Assembly: GCA_031629035.1 (NCBI GenBank) | Contig: JAVLUG010000016.1 | Span: forward strand, 124,001-188,000 | DNA from: MVYY01 sp012517575 | Lineage (GTDB): Bacteria; Bacteroidota; Bacteroidia; Bacteroidales; Paludibacteraceae | Length of the DNA stretch: 64,000 nt | Direction: 5' to 3' | Position numbers and translations under genes: made by a program | Part shown: piece by piece, positions 53,567-63,508 of the stretch | How positions within the stretch are numbered: the first letter of the stretch is position 1 | How the letters are laid out: the number at the start of each line of letters is the position of its first letter | The notes under the pieces: generated by a model | Told to the model about the DNA's origin: nothing | What the model saw: only the letters and a program-made list of their open reading frames with translations | Database searches by the model: none

Positions 53567-55345
53567 ATGAATACGATGGAACTTGTCTCAAAACCGATTT
53601 TTTTACTGTTGATTTCCATTCTGTTGATGAATTGTAAGGGAACAACTCCCGATGTTACTCCCGAACCTCCGGCCAACAATGCCACTCCGTCGTTCATCAA
53701 CCTGAGCATACAAACCGACAAAGCCGTTTACAGCCCCGGCAATGCAGTAACATTCAGTATGGATATTTCAACGCTTCCCTCCGGTGCCAAAGTGCGTTAT
53801 AAATTTCAAAACACCGTGCTTTCCGAAGCAAATATTATGGCATCCACATGGACATGGCAAACACCTTCTACCGATTTCAGAGGATATATTGCGGAAGTGT
53901 ATGCCAATAATAACGGAACGGAAACGATTTATGCCACCACGGGCATTGATGTTTCTTCCGATTGGACCAAATTTCCGCGCTATGGTTTCCTTTCAAAATT
54001 CGGTATTTTGTCTGTATCATCCACCGATTCTGTTATCAACAATCTTAACAAATATCATATCAATGGCATACAATTTTATGATTGGCAAAACAAGCATCAC
54101 AAACCGCTGCCATTGGTTAATGGTACACCTCCAGCAGTGTGGAAAGATATTGCTAATAGAGATATTTATCTCAATACCGTCAAAAATTATATTACAAAAG
54201 CTCATGAGTTAAACATGAAGGCAATGTATTATAATTTAATCTATGGTGCATGGGAAAATGCAGATGTTGATGGGGTAAAAAAAGAATGGTATGTTTATAA
54301 AGATTATACGCATACCAATATTGATTTTCATCCGCTTTCTTCACCATTTTTAAGCAATATTTATCTGCTGGATCCTTCCAATTCTTCCTGGCAACAGTAT
54401 GTTATTGCTGAAGAACAAGAAGTTTATCAATTTCTTGATTTTGATGGATTTCACATGGATCAATTGGGTGATAGAGGAACTACTTTTAACTATAATGGTA
54501 ATTATCTGAATCTTGCCACTACTTTTCAGCCATTTATTAACGCTGTTAAAAATGCTTTCACTAATAAATTTACTGTGATGAACGCAGTTAATCAGTATGG
54601 ACAACAAGGAATAGCCGCGGCAAATACTAATTTTTTGTATTCTGAAGTATGGTCACCTTTTAACAGGTACAGCGATTTAGCTAATATTATAAAACAAAAC
54701 AATGCTTACAGTAATAACACAAAAAATACAGTGTTGGCAGCATATATGAATTACGATTTAGCCAACAATAAGGGATATTTTAATACGCCTTCTGTATTAA
54801 TGACAGATGCTGTCATTTTTGCCTTCGGGGGAAGTCATATCGAATTGGGAGAACACATGCTGGGCAAAGAATATTTTCCTAACGACAACCTGAAAATGAA
54901 AGATGATTTAAAAAAGGCACTTGTAAAATATTATGATTTTCTCGTTGCCTACGAAAATTTATTACGTGATGGCGGAGTTTTTAATACCGTTACATTAACC
55001 TCCATTGATGGAAAGATTTCGCTTGGGAATTGGCCTGCGAAGGAAGGATATGTCGCTTACTTTGGGAAAAAATTTGATTCGATGCAAGTAATTCATTTAA
55101 TTAATTTTACAAATGCCACTACGCTTGAATGGAGAGATAACAATGGGATTCAAGCCTCACCGGTAGTTATAAAAAATGCCAAATTAATGTTTTCTTTCGA
55201 TAAAAAAGTAAAAAAAATCTGGATGGCTTCACCTGATTTTTTGGGTGGCACGTCCTTCGTGTTAAATTTTAATCAAATCGGGAATAAAGTAAGTTTTATG
55301 CTTCCTGAATTGCAATATTGGGATATGTTGGTAATTGAATATTAA
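53567..55345 (+). CDS. GH66 dextranase lipoprotein
   Basis: A 592-residue GH66 enzyme that cuts internal alpha-1,6 links in dextran. The lipobox is LMNC (C23), so it is probably at the cell surface. An Ig-like domain (about 45-130) precedes the (beta/alpha)8 domain with the nucleophile D298 in FHMDQLGDRG and acid/base E360 in FLYSEVW; their spacing of 62 matches characterised dextranases. The region NGIQFYDWQNKHHKPLP is also typical. No CITase-type CBM35 insertion is seen, so dextranase is favoured over cycloglucan synthesis. GC content falls sharply near 54150, inside the gene, suggesting a recombination junction. Confidence 0.92.
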   Translation: MNTMELVSKPIFLLLISILLMNCKGTTPDVTPEPPANNATPSFINLSIQTDKAVYSPGNAVTFSMDISTLPSGAKVRYKFQNTVLSEANIMASTWTWQTPSTDFRGYIAEVYANNNGTETIYATTGIDVSSDWTKFPRYGFLSKFGILSVSSTDSVINNLNKYHINGIQFYDWQNKHHKPLPLVNGTPPAVWKDIANRDIYLNTVKNYITKAHELNMKAMYYNLIYGAWENADVDGVKKEWYVYKDYTHTNIDFHPLSSPFLSNIYLLDPSNSSWQQYVIAEEQEVYQFLDFDGFHMDQLGDRGTTFNYNGNYLNLATTFQPFINAVKNAFTNKFTVMNAVNQYGQQGIAAANTNFLYSEVWSPFNRYSDLANIIKQNNAYSNNTKNTVLAAYMNYDLANNKGYFNTPSVLMTDAVIFAFGGSHIELGEHMLGKEYFPNDNLKMKDDLKKALVKYYDFLVAYENLLRDGGVFNTVTLTSIDGKISLGNWPAKEGYVAYFGKKFDSMQVIHLINFTNATTLEWRDNNGIQASPVVIKNAKLMFSFDKKVKKIWMASPDFLGGTSFVLNFNQIGNKVSFMLPELQYWDMLVIEY

Positions 55346-55365
55346 GTACTTAAAAAATAATTCAA

Positions 55366-57861
55366 ATGAAAAAAATATTTCTGATTTTTCTCACATTGTT
55401 GCTCTTCATTGCCGGAGTTTATGCAAATAATTTTTATTTAGGTAAAATTTTAACCTATCACAAACGAGGTTCGGAAGTTATTTTTAAATGTGAAGATAGC
55501 ATTCAAGTGCTGGTAAAAATTGTCAGCCCTGGAATGATAAAATTATGGTACACGCAAAATAATTTCAAGCAGAATCATCCTTCTTTTACGGTAATAAATG
55601 ACAGTATTGAGAAAAATGAAAATTTAAACATTTTGGAGCAATCAGATCATTTTGAAATTTATACTGGCGAGTTAATTATTCGTATCCAAAAAGATCCATT
55701 TCAGGTAACTTTTCTGGACAAATATCAGAAAAAGCTGTTAGCCGATTATCAAAATAAAGGATATGTGAAAGAAGCTGATTTTCAGAAAACCTGTAAACTT
55801 CTTCGACCAGATGAACAATTCTTTGGTTTGGGAGAAAAAAATGGCTCTCTTAATCGTAGAGGTCATATTTTCAAAATGTGGAACAGCGACAAACCTTGTT
55901 ATGATGTTAACGAAGATCCTTTATATAAGAGCATTCCTTTTTTTATAAGTAATTATGGATATGGAATTTTTTTCGATAATACTTATAAAAGTGAATTTGA
56001 TTTTGGTGCTGAGACTAATGAATTTTTTTCATTTGGTTCTCCGGGTGGTGAAATGATTTATTATTTTATCTATGGACCATCCTACAAAAAAATTATCGAG
56101 CGTTATACTCAACTTACCGGTAAACCCATTATGCCTCCGAAATGGGCTTTAGGATTTTCCCAGAGTAGAGGTTTATATACCAATGAAAAATTGGCTCGCG
56201 AAGTAGCCAGCGAATTCAGAAAACGACAAATACCGTGCGATGTAATTTATCAAGATATTGGCTGGACAGAATATTTACAAAATTTCAACTGGAGAAAAGA
56301 AAACTACCAAAATCCTCGACAAATGCTGGGTGATTTATCTGCTCAGGGTTTCAAAGTAATTGTTTCTCAAGATCCAGTTATCTCCCAGAACAACATTGTT
56401 CAATGGAAAGAAGCTGATTCGTTGAAATTTTTTGCTATTGATCAACGTACAGGAAAAACTTACAATATGCCCTGGCCCTGGGGAGGAAATTGCGGAATTG
56501 TAGATTTTACCAATCCAGAAGTTGCTGATTGGTGGGGAAATTATCAGCAAAAAGTCATTAATGATGGTGTGCGTGGTTTTTGGACAGATATGGGAGAACC
56601 TGCCTGGTGTAATGAAGAGGAAACGGATCGTTTGAATATCCAGCATTACATGGGAAATCATGCTGAAATTCATAATGTATACGGACTTCTCTGGGATAAA
56701 ATTGTAACTGAACAATTTGAAAAGCATAATCCCAATCAAAGAGTCTTCCAGATGACGCGTGCTGGATTTGCTGGTTTGCAACGATATACTTTTGGGTGGT
56801 CAGGCGACTCAGGAAATGGTGATAATGTTTTGCTTGGTTGGAATAAATTGGCTGCACAAATACCATTGGCACAATCTGCCGGTTTAGGATTAATTCCTTT
56901 TTGGACTACAGATATTTCAGGATATTGTGGCGATATAAATGACCGAGAAGCGATGGCTGAACTTTATATCCGCTGGATGCAGTTTGGTATTTTCAATCCA
57001 TTGAGTCGGGCTCATCATGAAGGAAATAATGCTGTAGAACCGTGGAGTTTCGGTCCTTTAGCTGAAAAAATTTGTCGAGAAGCTATCAGTTTAAAATACA
57101 AACTTCATCCTTACATTTATACTTATGCTCGTGAAGCCTACGATACCGGTCTTCCTTTGATTAGAGCCATCTTTTTGGAATATCCTGACGATCCTGTTTC
57201 TTCTCAATTGAACGATCAATTTCTGTTTGGAAAAGAATTGCTGGTTGCTCCTGTCATTGAGAAGAATGCTACCCAACGAAAAATTTATTTACCGGAAGGA
57301 GAGTGGATAGATTATAATCATCCAACGAATATTTTTGAGGGGAAACAATGGATTTCTTATCCTGTCACATTGGAAACGATTCCTGTTTTTGTAAAGCGTG
57401 GTTCTATTGTCCCAGAAATGCCTGTTCAGCAATATATTGGAGAAATTAAAAACATTCCTGTTTGGTTTAATATTTATCCTGCTGCTGAAGGTAAAATTGC
57501 CAGTTTTCGGCTTTATGAAGATGATGGAGAAACCAATAATTATAAAAGAGATATTTATGGCACCACTTCCATTCAATGTCTTACACAAAATAATGCCTTT
57601 GAAATTTCAATTATATCAGAAAATCGAAATGGCTGGAAAAACATAGAGCGAAATGAAGGTATCAAAATAAACATGAAAAATTCTCCAAAAAATGTAATGT
57701 TTAATGGAGAAAAAATTAAATTAATGAAAATTAAAGATTTATCGAATGATTGGTATCAATTTTCAGAAAAACCGATTTGGAGTTGGGATAAAACGAATCA
57801 GACTTTATGGATAAAATTTAAAAGAGATAACTTACCTACAAAAATAATTATAAATCAATAA
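55366..57861 (+). CDS. GH31 alpha-glucosidase
   Basis: An 831-residue GH31 enzyme with signal peptide (about 1-20), probably periplasmic. The galactose-mutarotase-like N-terminal domain is followed by the catalytic barrel with nucleophile D408 in GFWTDMGEPAW and acid/base D481 in FGWSGDSGNGDN; KRQIPCDVIYQDIGW and the proximal and distal C-terminal beta domains complete it. In dextran PULs of Bacteroides a GH31 enzyme releases glucose from isomaltooligosaccharides, and its place after GH66 (20-base gap) fits that. The exact linkage preference is not visible. It precedes the six-hairpin enzyme by 5 bases. Confidence 0.92.
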   Translation: MKKIFLIFLTLLLFIAGVYANNFYLGKILTYHKRGSEVIFKCEDSIQVLVKIVSPGMIKLWYTQNNFKQNHPSFTVINDSIEKNENLNILEQSDHFEIYTGELIIRIQKDPFQVTFLDKYQKKLLADYQNKGYVKEADFQKTCKLLRPDEQFFGLGEKNGSLNRRGHIFKMWNSDKPCYDVNEDPLYKSIPFFISNYGYGIFFDNTYKSEFDFGAETNEFFSFGSPGGEMIYYFIYGPSYKKIIERYTQLTGKPIMPPKWALGFSQSRGLYTNEKLAREVASEFRKRQIPCDVIYQDIGWTEYLQNFNWRKENYQNPRQMLGDLSAQGFKVIVSQDPVISQNNIVQWKEADSLKFFAIDQRTGKTYNMPWPWGGNCGIVDFTNPEVADWWGNYQQKVINDGVRGFWTDMGEPAWCNEEETDRLNIQHYMGNHAEIHNVYGLLWDKIVTEQFEKHNPNQRVFQMTRAGFAGLQRYTFGWSGDSGNGDNVLLGWNKLAAQIPLAQSAGLGLIPFWTTDISGYCGDINDREAMAELYIRWMQFGIFNPLSRAHHEGNNAVEPWSFGPLAEKICREAISLKYKLHPYIYTYAREAYDTGLPLIRAIFLEYPDDPVSSQLNDQFLFGKELLVAPVIEKNATQRKIYLPEGEWIDYNHPTNIFEGKQWISYPVTLETIPVFVKRGSIVPEMPVQQYIGEIKNIPVWFNIYPAAEGKIASFRLYEDDGETNNYKRDIYGTTSIQCLTQNNAFEISIISENRNGWKNIERNEGIKINMKNSPKNVMFNGEKIKLMKIKDLSNDWYQFSEKPIWSWDKTNQTLWIKFKRDNLPTKIIINQ

Positions 57862-57866
57862 GATAA

Positions 57867-60545
57867 ATGCAACAGAAGGTATTTTTTATTCTGCTCGTTT
57901 TCCTTTCTTTTTCTGTGAAGGAATATGCTTCAAAAATTATTTATCAATCAAAAGTTTATACTGTTTATGATGACCGGGTGGTTCAGAGAAATTTTGAGGC
58001 AAAAGCTCTTTCCAAGAATGAAATAATTTCAAATTATCAAAGTCCATCAGAAAACATCGATAATTCTGTAATTTATTTTAGATTCAGTATCAATAATCGT
58101 GATAATGAAATGGAAATGAACAAACTGCATGTTGTTCATTTCCATTTTAATAAAGGACATTTCATTACAGAAGCTGAATTTGGAAACTCAGCAAGCACCT
58201 CTACTGTATTCATAGCCGATTCTTCGAATTTAATCAAAAACGATGAAATCCAATGGACTATTCGATTGGATATGAGAAAAGTGATAAACGATTTTAAGAA
58301 CAAAGGATTTTATACGTTTTACAATGGAGAAAAATTATATCCGTCCGATTTTAAGGGAGTTTATATCGCAGGCAATATTGCCCCGTTGATTTGGGATTAT
58401 AACAATCTGTATACTCGACCGGAACTGGAACTGAAAGATCCTGATCATGATGGCATTTATGAAACCACTTTAAATATAAAAGTAGCTGAAAAATCAGAAA
58501 CAATTAAAAGTTGGAAGCTTTCTAAAGACATTTCTCAATTGCCAAAATACTCATCCGAATATTTGCTTTCTGATGCAATTTATCAACTGTCATTGGAAGA
58601 GATGTTAAAAGCAGTAGAACCAGACAGTACATTCCGCACAGGTAAGGAATGGGCCGGTGTATGGACGCGTGACATTAGTTACAGCATTATATTAGCAATG
58701 GCAAATTTGCAACCTCAAGTAGCAAAATACAGTTTAATGAGAAAAGTAAAAAATGGTCAAATCATTCAAGATACAGGTACTGGAGGTTCTTATCCTGTTT
58801 CATCAGATCGTATGATTTGGGCTGTTGCCGCATGGGAGCTTTATAAAACTACAGGTGATCAGGAATGGCTAAAATACGCATATCCAATTATAAAAAATTC
58901 GATAGAACATGATATTAAAAATATTTATGATCCGAGAACGGGTTTGGTAAAAGGTGAATCTTCTTTTTTGGATTGGCGGGAACAATCATATCCTTATTGG
59001 ATGCAACCTGCCGAAATATATCAATCAGAATGTTTGGGTACAAATGCCGTTCATTATCAAGCCAATAAGGTTTTAGTCGAAATGGCAAACATACTTCACG
59101 ATAAAACGACTGCTGAAAAGCACACAAAGATTGCAGCCAATATTAAAAAAGGAATCAACCGATATTTATGGCTACCAGAAAAAGGATATTATGGTCAATA
59201 TCTTTATGGAAGAAGTCATTTAATGCTTTCTCCACGCGCTGAATCATTGGGTGAAGCTCTTTGTGTGTTGTTTGATATTGCTGAAAACAAAAATGCAGAA
59301 CAAGTAATTTCGAATGTTCCCATTTTGGATTTTGGAATTTCCTGTTTTTATCCACAAATTCCAAACATTCCTCCTTATCATAATAATGCTGTTTGGCCTT
59401 TTGTACAAGCTTATTGGGCTTTGGCTTCAGCAAAAGCAGGAAACGAATCGTCCGTTTTGGAAAGTATTGCTGCTATTTATCGACCTGCCGCACTTTTCCT
59501 GACCAACAAGGAAAATTTTGTAGCCGATAATGGTGATTTTAAGGGTACCCAAATTAATTCGAGTAATATGTTGTGGAGTTTGTCAGGAAATTTGGCAATT
59601 GTTTATAAAATATTTTTCGGATTGGAATTTCAGAGTAATAAACTTGTATTTCATCCTTTCGTTCCAACAGTTTTTGCAGGACATCGCGAATTGAAAAATT
59701 TCTCTTACAGAAAAGCTTCATTGGATATTGAAATGGATGGTTCTGGAAATAAAATAAAAAGTTTTGAAATCAATGGAAAACCTTCAAAGCCAGAATTAGA
59801 TGAAAACATTAGCGGCAGAGTTTCTATCAAAATAATTCTCGAAAATGACAATAATCAGCAGCAATCTATTCATAAAGTTGACAATTATTTTTCCTTGCCA
59901 AATCCTACCTTGAAAATAAGTGAAAACCAACTTTCATGGGATTCAATAAAAGATGCTGATCATTATGAAATCATCCAAAATGGAAAAATTTTAACTTTGA
60001 CTAAGAATGCTCATTTCCTTATTGATACAAATAAATTTTCAGAATATCAAGTAGTTGCAGTGGATGACAAGAATATTCCTTCTTTTGCTTCTGAACCCTT
60101 GTATGCTGGGAATGATAAAGGAATCCAAATTTTTCAAATGGAAGATTACGCTCCCATCTCAACTTCGATTAAGTCCGCAAATTTTCATGGAAGTGGATAT
60201 ATTGAAATCAGTAAAAATCAGAATACCAATATTATTCTGTCAGTTGAAGTCAAACAATCGGGAACTTATTTGATTCAATTTAGGTATGCCAATGGCAATG
60301 GCCCAATAAATACGGACAATAAATGTGCCTTGAGAAACTTAAATGTAAATGGAAAATTTGTTGGGGCGATGGTTTTTCCTCAACGTGGAAAAGATGAATG
60401 GTCTAACTGGGGATATACAAACATTATACAAGTTATTTTGCAAAAGGGGAAAAATGAAATTGCTCTTTCTTTCGAAAAAAATAATGAAAACATGAATGGA
60501 GAAATAAATCAAGCTTTGCTGGATGAAATGTTGATGACAAAATAA
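57867..60545 (+). CDS. Six-hairpin (GH15/GH63-like) glycosidase with C-terminal binding module
   Basis: An 892-residue exported protein (signal peptide about 1-21). Residues about 25-225 are beta-rich. The (alpha/alpha)6 domain (about 230-640) has EWAGVWTRDISYSIILAMAN, SSDRMIWAVAAWELYKTTGD and FLDWREQSYPYW, as in glucoamylase and debranching-type families. An FN3-like segment (about 690-770) and a CBM6/35-like module (about 780-890: FQMEDYAP, SGTYLIQFRYANGNGPINTD, GYTNIIQVIL) follow. I cannot place it in one GH family; glucodextranase-like release of glucose from alpha-1,6 chains or debranching of dextran fits the locus. It is AT-rich like GH31 and lies 5 bases after it. Confidence 0.72.
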   Translation: MQQKVFFILLVFLSFSVKEYASKIIYQSKVYTVYDDRVVQRNFEAKALSKNEIISNYQSPSENIDNSVIYFRFSINNRDNEMEMNKLHVVHFHFNKGHFITEAEFGNSASTSTVFIADSSNLIKNDEIQWTIRLDMRKVINDFKNKGFYTFYNGEKLYPSDFKGVYIAGNIAPLIWDYNNLYTRPELELKDPDHDGIYETTLNIKVAEKSETIKSWKLSKDISQLPKYSSEYLLSDAIYQLSLEEMLKAVEPDSTFRTGKEWAGVWTRDISYSIILAMANLQPQVAKYSLMRKVKNGQIIQDTGTGGSYPVSSDRMIWAVAAWELYKTTGDQEWLKYAYPIIKNSIEHDIKNIYDPRTGLVKGESSFLDWREQSYPYWMQPAEIYQSECLGTNAVHYQANKVLVEMANILHDKTTAEKHTKIAANIKKGINRYLWLPEKGYYGQYLYGRSHLMLSPRAESLGEALCVLFDIAENKNAEQVISNVPILDFGISCFYPQIPNIPPYHNNAVWPFVQAYWALASAKAGNESSVLESIAAIYRPAALFLTNKENFVADNGDFKGTQINSSNMLWSLSGNLAIVYKIFFGLEFQSNKLVFHPFVPTVFAGHRELKNFSYRKASLDIEMDGSGNKIKSFEINGKPSKPELDENISGRVSIKIILENDNNQQQSIHKVDNYFSLPNPTLKISENQLSWDSIKDADHYEIIQNGKILTLTKNAHFLIDTNKFSEYQVVAVDDKNIPSFASEPLYAGNDKGIQIFQMEDYAPISTSIKSANFHGSGYIEISKNQNTNIILSVEVKQSGTYLIQFRYANGNGPINTDNKCALRNLNVNGKFVGAMVFPQRGKDEWSNWGYTNIIQVILQKGKNEIALSFEKNNENMNGEINQALLDEMLMTK

Positions 60546-60582
60546 AATAAGATACCTAAATATTATGTTAATTTGTTATTTT

Positions 60583-61536
60583 TTAATTCAATACTTTTTC
60601 CTTTCCAAAGAAAAATTTGGAGAATTTTAATGTATCCATTAAGAAGGATATGCCAAAACAACCTGCTATAGTGAGAATTGTTGCTGAGCAGGCAAAACTT
60701 ACAGCTGATGAGTCGAATGAAAAGAAAGGAACAAGTGTTTTTGAAATGATTGTGAAAATTGGCGAGAAAAGTAGAATAACAAGCGTATTTCGGCCGATGA
60801 AATTTGTTATTTGCAGTCCACGTTGAGGAAGGTAGCGATAAATTGCCAACAGAAAACTGATGACCAGAAAAGTTATTGCCATTCCTCCAAGTGTAGCTCT
60901 GTTAAAATTCTGCGGATATAAGCATAAAATGATTAGCGGTATCGCAGACCAGAAAGAGGCCTGAAAAATCGATAAAAAAGAAAATTTACTTTGTCTGATC
61001 AGCGCTCCAATCATAAAATATAGCGTGTTGGCAAATAATACGATTTCCATGTTTTTTAACGACAGTAAATACATGATCGTTCCCCACACCATGAATTTGG
61101 AAAAAGTGTTCATTTTTTTTAATTGAAAAATTGCATAATAACTTATTTCACAAATAATTAATGTGTGTAGATACCAGTAAGGACCGATTGGATGAAGAAA
61201 AATTTTATTCAATAACAACGAAAGCGTAAGATTATCTATGTGTTCCCTTATGGGTAATCGGGCAGCCATCATAAGATAAGATGCTTCCATAAAAGCATAA
61301 GGAATGAGCAACCACAATATTCCACGAAAAAATGACTTGGCACTTTTGTTAACATTAACCAGATATCCGGAAAGAAGTAAAAAGGCAGGCATGTGGAAAG
61401 TATAAACAAATTGTTTCATCATCAAGTGTTTTTCGCTAAAGTACACCAAATGAAACATAACCATAAGCACAATAAAAATGCACTTCAAAAAATCCAGTTC
61501 TTGAATTCTTTTTTTGTCGCCTAAACTTGCATCCAT
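60583..61536 (-). CDS. Acyltransferase 3 family membrane protein
   Basis: A 317-residue integral membrane protein of the Acyltransferase 3 family, with about nine hydrophobic segments. The conserved start (RIQELDFLKCIFIVLMVMFHL) and the YTFHMPAFLLLSGYL motif, with a histidine in each, identify the family, which moves acetyl or other acyl groups onto sugars or lipids on the outer face of the inner membrane. There is no C-terminal SGNH domain. It converges on the dextran PUL, ending 37 bases after it, and is not clearly part of an operon. The substrate is unknown. Confidence 0.85.
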   Translation of the reverse strand: MDASLGDKKRIQELDFLKCIFIVLMVMFHLVYFSEKHLMMKQFVYTFHMPAFLLLSGYLVNVNKSAKSFFRGILWLLIPYAFMEASYLMMAARLPIREHIDNLTLSLLLNKIFLHPIGPYWYLHTLIICEISYYAIFQLKKMNTFSKFMVWGTIMYLLSLKNMEIVLFANTLYFMIGALIRQSKFSFLSIFQASFWSAIPLIILCLYPQNFNRATLGGMAITFLVISFLLAIYRYLPQRGLQITNFIGRNTLVILLFSPIFTIISKTLVPFFSFDSSAVSFACSATILTIAGCFGISFLMDTLKFSKFFFGKEKVLN

Positions 61537-61689
61537 GCCTACATTATTTTATTTTATTCTGGTTTTATATCTCGATCCTTAGTTCAATAAAATTAATATG
61601 TTAACAAAGCAAACTCTATTTAATACATTGAAGCTTGTTTCGGGGTGATTTTTTTTCGTTGAAAATATCTCTCTTCTCTTCGTTTTAAA

Positions 61690-63315
61690 TCACAAAAATG
61701 TAATTTCAGGTTTTGAGTGATAGGAATCGACTTTCAAAAAACGTAAGAGAAAATCAATGTCTTTCAGATATGTTTTCCATAACTTTTTCCTGAGAAACGG
61801 CAATTTATTTTTGCAGGTATCCAGACAGAATTTTACCAATTCAGCTGAGTAAAAATTAGATAATAATAACTGCCAAAAATCGTTTTCACTTTCCTCCGGT
61901 TGAAAAAAAGGATTGTTTTTCATGGGAAATGCGCTGTTAATGCCAACAGCGATTTCTATCCCAGTAAGGGGATTAAAAAAAACTATACAGGGGTCATCAA
62001 GTTCTTCGGCACTTATTTCCTCTTTTTTCTCCAATTCCAAATCTTTTTTTTGTTCAGCATTTTTTTCAAATGTTTCTTTTTCTTCTTCCGAAATATTTAA
62101 TGCATCATTGTAACAATCGGTTACTTTTTCAACAAATTCGTTCACTTGGCCTCTTTTCATAAATGCAATAAAACTTCCTTTGTTAGCATTAAAAAAAGCC
62201 ATCATTTGATCTTCTATTAACTTATTTCCTTCAAATTCTTCAAAATCAAGAAAGTTGACAGATTGCTTGAATGCAATAGAATGTTTTATATCTTCAATCA
62301 ATTTCTTATTGTAGCCCATCTTGGAAGAAGTACCCGAAAACCACCATTCTCCACGCCATTTTACAATTCCAATGAGCAAAATTGTATCTATTTTTTTCAA
62401 ATCGTTGTAATGTTCAAAGGATTTTTTTGTCATTTCGAATTTTCTTTTTGAAGCAATATGCTCAATGAAAATATTGTTTTTGTCCTGACCTTTATAAAGA
62501 AAAAAACCTTTAACTTTTGGAGAAATATTTATAATATCTTTATATAATGGATGGTTTTCTCCCAACAATTCGGCTGCCCACTCTTTTCCGGTCATTGCCA
62601 ACAGGCTGGTGGTAGAAGTGTTCATAAAATTATCCATCACGTCATAAAATAACAGTGCCTCTCTATCCTTGTCAACAGATTTTTGCTTGTTCTTTTGCGC
62701 TTGTTCATTTTCTCTATTAAACCTGATATAAGTATCTGGATAAAATAAATAAGTCTTAAATAATATCAATTCGATAAGACCTCGAACAGTAAAATAATTT
62801 GTTTCATCCCAGTTTAGTTGGTAATATGATTTTAATATTGGATTTTCTGGTGCATATTTATATTCTTCGGACAAGATATTTTTTACTTCAAAAGCCATGT
62901 CAAAAATTTCTTCATTGAGCGGGCTGATAAAAAAGTTTTGTTGGATGGTGTTTAAAAAATACCAGATCAGAAAATTAACATCCTGTATATTCACATTATT
63001 CAGAACGTAATTTCCCAACGGGAAAAAAGGAAGATATTTTTTATACAAACTAAAATGTTTTTTTGTAAAGGTATTCCAAATATTGCTCCCAGCAACGATA
63101 TCTTCCAAATAAGAAACCAAAAAACAGCAAAGAATATCTATTTCATCTTCATTTAAATATTCGTTTAGGAAAACTGAATGTTGTTTTTTTGTTAACACAT
63201 TTTTTACCTTGTTAGCCAGCTCAACATAATATTCATCCGATGATGTTTGTTTGCTGTATGGCTTGAGTCCCAGCCATTGTTGGATATTGATTCTGTCGAT
63301 TGATTTTGTATTCAT
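61690..63315 (-). CDS. DUF3843-like protein of unknown function
   Basis: A 541-residue cytoplasmic protein with no signal peptide or membrane helix. The N-terminus (INIQQWLGLKPYSKQTSSDEYYVELANKV in part) resembles the DUF3843 family of Bacteroidota, which has no known function; I am only fairly sure. A highly charged segment (about 400-430, rich in E and K) probably forms a coiled coil. The C-terminal part holds DPCIVFFNPLTGIEIAVGINSAFPMKNNPF. It stands alone between the acyltransferase (153-base gap) and the TamB-like gene (193-base gap). Confidence 0.5.
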   Translation of the reverse strand: MNTKSIDRINIQQWLGLKPYSKQTSSDEYYVELANKVKNVLTKKQHSVFLNEYLNEDEIDILCCFLVSYLEDIVAGSNIWNTFTKKHFSLYKKYLPFFPLGNYVLNNVNIQDVNFLIWYFLNTIQQNFFISPLNEEIFDMAFEVKNILSEEYKYAPENPILKSYYQLNWDETNYFTVRGLIELILFKTYLFYPDTYIRFNRENEQAQKNKQKSVDKDREALLFYDVMDNFMNTSTTSLLAMTGKEWAAELLGENHPLYKDIINISPKVKGFFLYKGQDKNNIFIEHIASKRKFEMTKKSFEHYNDLKKIDTILLIGIVKWRGEWWFSGTSSKMGYNKKLIEDIKHSIAFKQSVNFLDFEEFEGNKLIEDQMMAFFNANKGSFIAFMKRGQVNEFVEKVTDCYNDALNISEEEKETFEKNAEQKKDLELEKKEEISAEELDDPCIVFFNPLTGIEIAVGINSAFPMKNNPFFQPEESENDFWQLLLSNFYSAELVKFCLDTCKNKLPFLRKKLWKTYLKDIDFLLRFLKVDSYHSKPEITFL

Positions 63316-63508
63316 TGTTTGCCGAAATCAAAAATTGTAATTTGTGCCCATTCTATTGAAAGAAATTGATTTTCGAGTTTTTTAAAAGTCAATTTTATTA
63401 CAAAAGTAGAAAAATTGGTACGACTGAGAAAATTAGTGGGAGAATAGCTTGGAGTACATTTTGAATGAATGAAAAAATCGACTGTTTCCCAGTAATTTTA
63501 AGGAAAAA

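Noticed and set aside
56335..56781. 148-codon open frame on the minus strand
   Set aside because: It is a shadow of the GH31 catalytic region.
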